NCBI RefSeq assembly: GCF_000159435.1
Contig: NZ_GG693414.1
Span: 66,234 to 118,191 of the forward strand
Source: Limosilactobacillus vaginalis DSM 5837 = ATCC 49540
GTDB lineage: Bacteria > Bacillota > Bacilli > Lactobacillales > Lactobacillaceae
Reading direction: 5' to 3'
Length of the DNA stretch: 51,958 nt
Below are positions 50,991 to 51,958 of the stretch, piece by piece. The first letter of the stretch is position 1. Each line of letters opens with the position of its first letter. The notes below the pieces were generated by a model that searched no databases, had not been told where the DNA came from, and saw nothing but the letters and a program-made list of their open reading frames with translations. The position numbers and the translations under genes were made by a program.

Positions 50991-51134
50991 TCATGCTTTT
51001 CGACTATTATAACTGTTACGAGAAGCAACATGTTTGCCAGCTGCTTGATCATCATTATCGGCTTTGTTACCAAACATAATTTGACCAACAACTGAACCAA
51101 TTAAAATTATTATAATAACAAAGAATGGTAACAT
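50991..51134 (-). CDS. Small single-pass membrane protein, 47 residues
   Basis: 48-codon frame with ATG 51134 and GAGGTGA ribosome binding site seven bases upstream, ending at the shared terminator. The product begins MLPFFVIIIILIGSVVG (one TM segment, about residues 2-21), then a polar tail rich in Asn, Asp, Ala and Lys (GNKADNDDQAAGKH). No known function; the combination of ribosome binding site and terminator supports a real gene. Confidence 0.75.
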   Translation of the reverse strand: MLPFFVIIIILIGSVVGQIMFGNKADNDDQAAGKHVASRNSYNSRKA

Positions 51135-51503
51135 GATAAATCACCTCAAAAAGCATTCTCTGTTTTTTATTATTAGACTTTTTCATTATTTTGCAATTAA
51201 TAATTAATAAACTGACCTAATCTTTATTAAATGTTTAAAATATTATCAATTTTAAAAGATTTAATATAAAAGGTCTAATTATGACTGATTTTGTATTTTT
51301 TGGGTTATCGAGAGATTATTATTAAATTATTGAAAGATGCATATTTGTGAGAAGATTATTTATTTAACGCTTAATTAATTGAAATGATAGCTAATAGATT
51401 GATAAATTAATCATATATTGAAAATATTTTTTACTCTGCACACTACCTGCACACAGAATAAAAAAAGAAGCCTGATATAACAGACTTCTAACGTACTATT
51501 TAA
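51135..51503. other. AT-rich intergenic gap with a direct repeat and the tRNA terminator
   Basis: No coding frame with a ribosome binding site was found in either strand. The base composition is unusually A+T rich (51160-51430). Near the right end lies CTGCACAC twice, 11 bases apart (51436-51443 and 51447-51454). The tRNA terminator is at 51466-51489. The gap next to a tRNA gene could be an integration scar or an intergenic control region; nothing decides this. Confidence 0.6.
51461..51489 (-). terminator. Intrinsic terminator of tRNA-Arg
   Basis: Minus-strand arms AGAAGTCTG and CAGGCTTCT (51489-51481 and 51474-51466), followed by a run of T. Confidence 0.85.
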
Positions 51504-51577
51504 TGAAACGAGAGGGACTTGAACCCTCAACCCTCGGTTTAGAAGACCGATGCTCTATCCAGTTGAGCTACCGTTTC
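51504..51577 (-). tRNA. tRNA-Arg (anticodon UCU)
   Basis: A 74-base cloverleaf: acceptor GAAACGG paired with TCGTTTC (one G-U), D stem GCTC/GAGC, anticodon stem TCGGT/ACCGA around loop CTTCTAA with anticodon TCT, T arm GAGGG/CCCTC with TTCAAGT. The CCA tail is not encoded. It reads AGA and AGG codons. It has its own promoter and terminator. Confidence 0.95.
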
Positions 51578-51588
51578 AGACAGATTAT

Positions 51589-51618
51589 AGTATATAATTT
51601 TACATCTATAATTGTCAA
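51589..51618 (-). promoter_or_regulatory. Promoter of tRNA-Arg
   Basis: Minus strand: TTGACA (51618-51613), 18-base spacer, TATACT (51594-51589), about 12 bases before the tRNA 5' end. Confidence 0.75.
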
Positions 51619-51668
51619 TGTAGTTTGATTATATATTGCATTTTTTATATAATGATTACTTTGATCGT

Positions 51669-51697
51669 TTGACTGAAACGCTTTCAAAGCCTATACT
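51669..51697 (+). promoter_or_regulatory. Promoter of the TetR-type gene with palindrome in the spacer
   Basis: TTGACT (51669-51674), 17-base spacer, TATACT (51692-51697). TGAAACGCTTTCA (51674-51686), arms TGAAA and TTTCA, lies across the -35 and spacer and resembles a shortened CRE or an autoregulatory operator. Confidence 0.6.
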
Positions 51698-51759
51698 TTA
51701 AATTAGTAGAAGTACGAAAGCGAGGGGAACTTAAGCTGAAATCGAAGGGATGATGATTT

Positions 51760-51958
51760 ATGGCAGGTAATAAGACGGATCCACGTGTAGTGAAGACACG
51801 TAATAGTCTTCGTAAAGCATTAGTCTATCTGATGCGAAGAGAAAAATTAGAAGACATCAGTGTTCAAAAAATTACTGAAACCGCCAACATCACCCGGGGA
51901 ACTTTCTATCTTCACTATAAAGATAAAAAGGACTTCATCAGATCCGCAATTAATGAGG
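51760..51958 (+). CDS. TetR/AcrR-family transcriptional regulator (partial, 3' end outside window)
   Basis: The first 66 codons are visible, starting at ATG 51760 with AAGGGA upstream. The N-terminal DNA-binding domain is clear: TRNSLRKALVYLMRREKLEDISVQKITETANITRG contains the usual helix-turn-helix, shown here in parts; it is followed by TFYLHYKDKKDFI, the TetR signature. Ligand-binding domain not in window. It resembles DhaS-type regulators. A palindrome in the promoter suggests autoregulation. Confidence 0.9.
   Translation, partial: MAGNKTDPRVVKTRNSLRKALVYLMRREKLEDISVQKITETANITRGTFYLHYKDKKDFIRSAINE

Noticed and set aside
51674-51686. Catabolite-responsive element
   Set aside because: The palindrome is 13 bases rather than 14 and fits the CRE consensus poorly when aligned; it is reported only as a palindrome.
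1-51958. CRISPR array, insertion sequence or prophage genes
   Set aside because: No regularly spaced repeats, transposase, integrase, or phage structural genes were seen.

Overview
The window is chromosomal DNA from a low-GC Gram-positive bacterium of the lactobacilli. The ribosomal proteins, IF3, PheST, DnaB/DnaI and gene order resemble Limosilactobacillus (L. reuteri group). That genus call is inference from recalled protein similarity, not a database search. Coding density is high. Ribosome binding sites are strong (AGGAGG type) and TTG or GTG starts are common. Nothing indicates a plasmid, IS element, CRISPR array or intact prophage.

Layout. 1-3690: end of a small membrane-anchored protein gene, then ytpP, ytpR, murC and a Bax inhibitor-1-like membrane protein. 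3752-4420 (-): DUF1275 membrane protein. 4544-11496: DNA maintenance operon polA-mutM-coaE-nrdR-dnaB-dnaI. 11519-12915: infC-rpmI-rplT behind a structured leader with an intrinsic terminator; infC appears to start at AUA. 13012-19390: ribosome assembly, NAD and tRNA modification cluster yqeG-yqeH-yhbY-nadD-yqeK-rsfS-yqeM-tmcAL, then yceD-rpmF. 19585-21789: OmpR-type two-component system. 22015-23505: APC permease. 23561-26829 (-): MATE exporter, peptide-deformylase-like protein, YidC/Oxa1 insertase and acylphosphatase. 26928-28639: TrmH-type methyltransferase, HD-domain protein and HxlR regulator. 28648-33300: T-box-controlled pheS-pheT, an MltG-like protein without its catalytic domain, and greA. 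33471-38843: HesB-like protein, YfhO-like giant membrane protein (-) and a class B PBP. 38980-42430: rpmG, fthC, rhomboid protease, yqgQ, glucokinase, an inactive-looking rhodanese and a DUF3042 protein (-). 42530-48051: miaA, glnA, gltX and an aminotransferase. 48194-51134: two tiny genes missed by ordinary length cut-offs flank a three-gene overlapping operon of unknown function. 51135-51958: AT-rich gap, tRNA-Arg(UCU) and the start of a TetR-type regulator.

Most of the window is housekeeping: translation (IF3, L20, L32, L33, L35, PheRS, GluRS, MiaA, TmcAL, RsfS, YqeH), replication and repair, wall synthesis (MurC, PBP, YidC) and central metabolism (glucokinase, glutamine synthetase, folate, NAD, CoA).

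The least explained element is the 48529-50924 operon. Its last gene has the full-length pattern of the all-alpha dimeric dUTPase family, but its metal-binding acidic residues are replaced by lysines. Its first two genes match no family I recognise. Other points worth a second look are the AUA start of infC, the MltG-like protein reduced to its N-terminal part, the cysteine-less rhodanese, the deformylase with an altered motif I, CRE-like sites at fthC and glnA, and several palindromes in intergenic regions.
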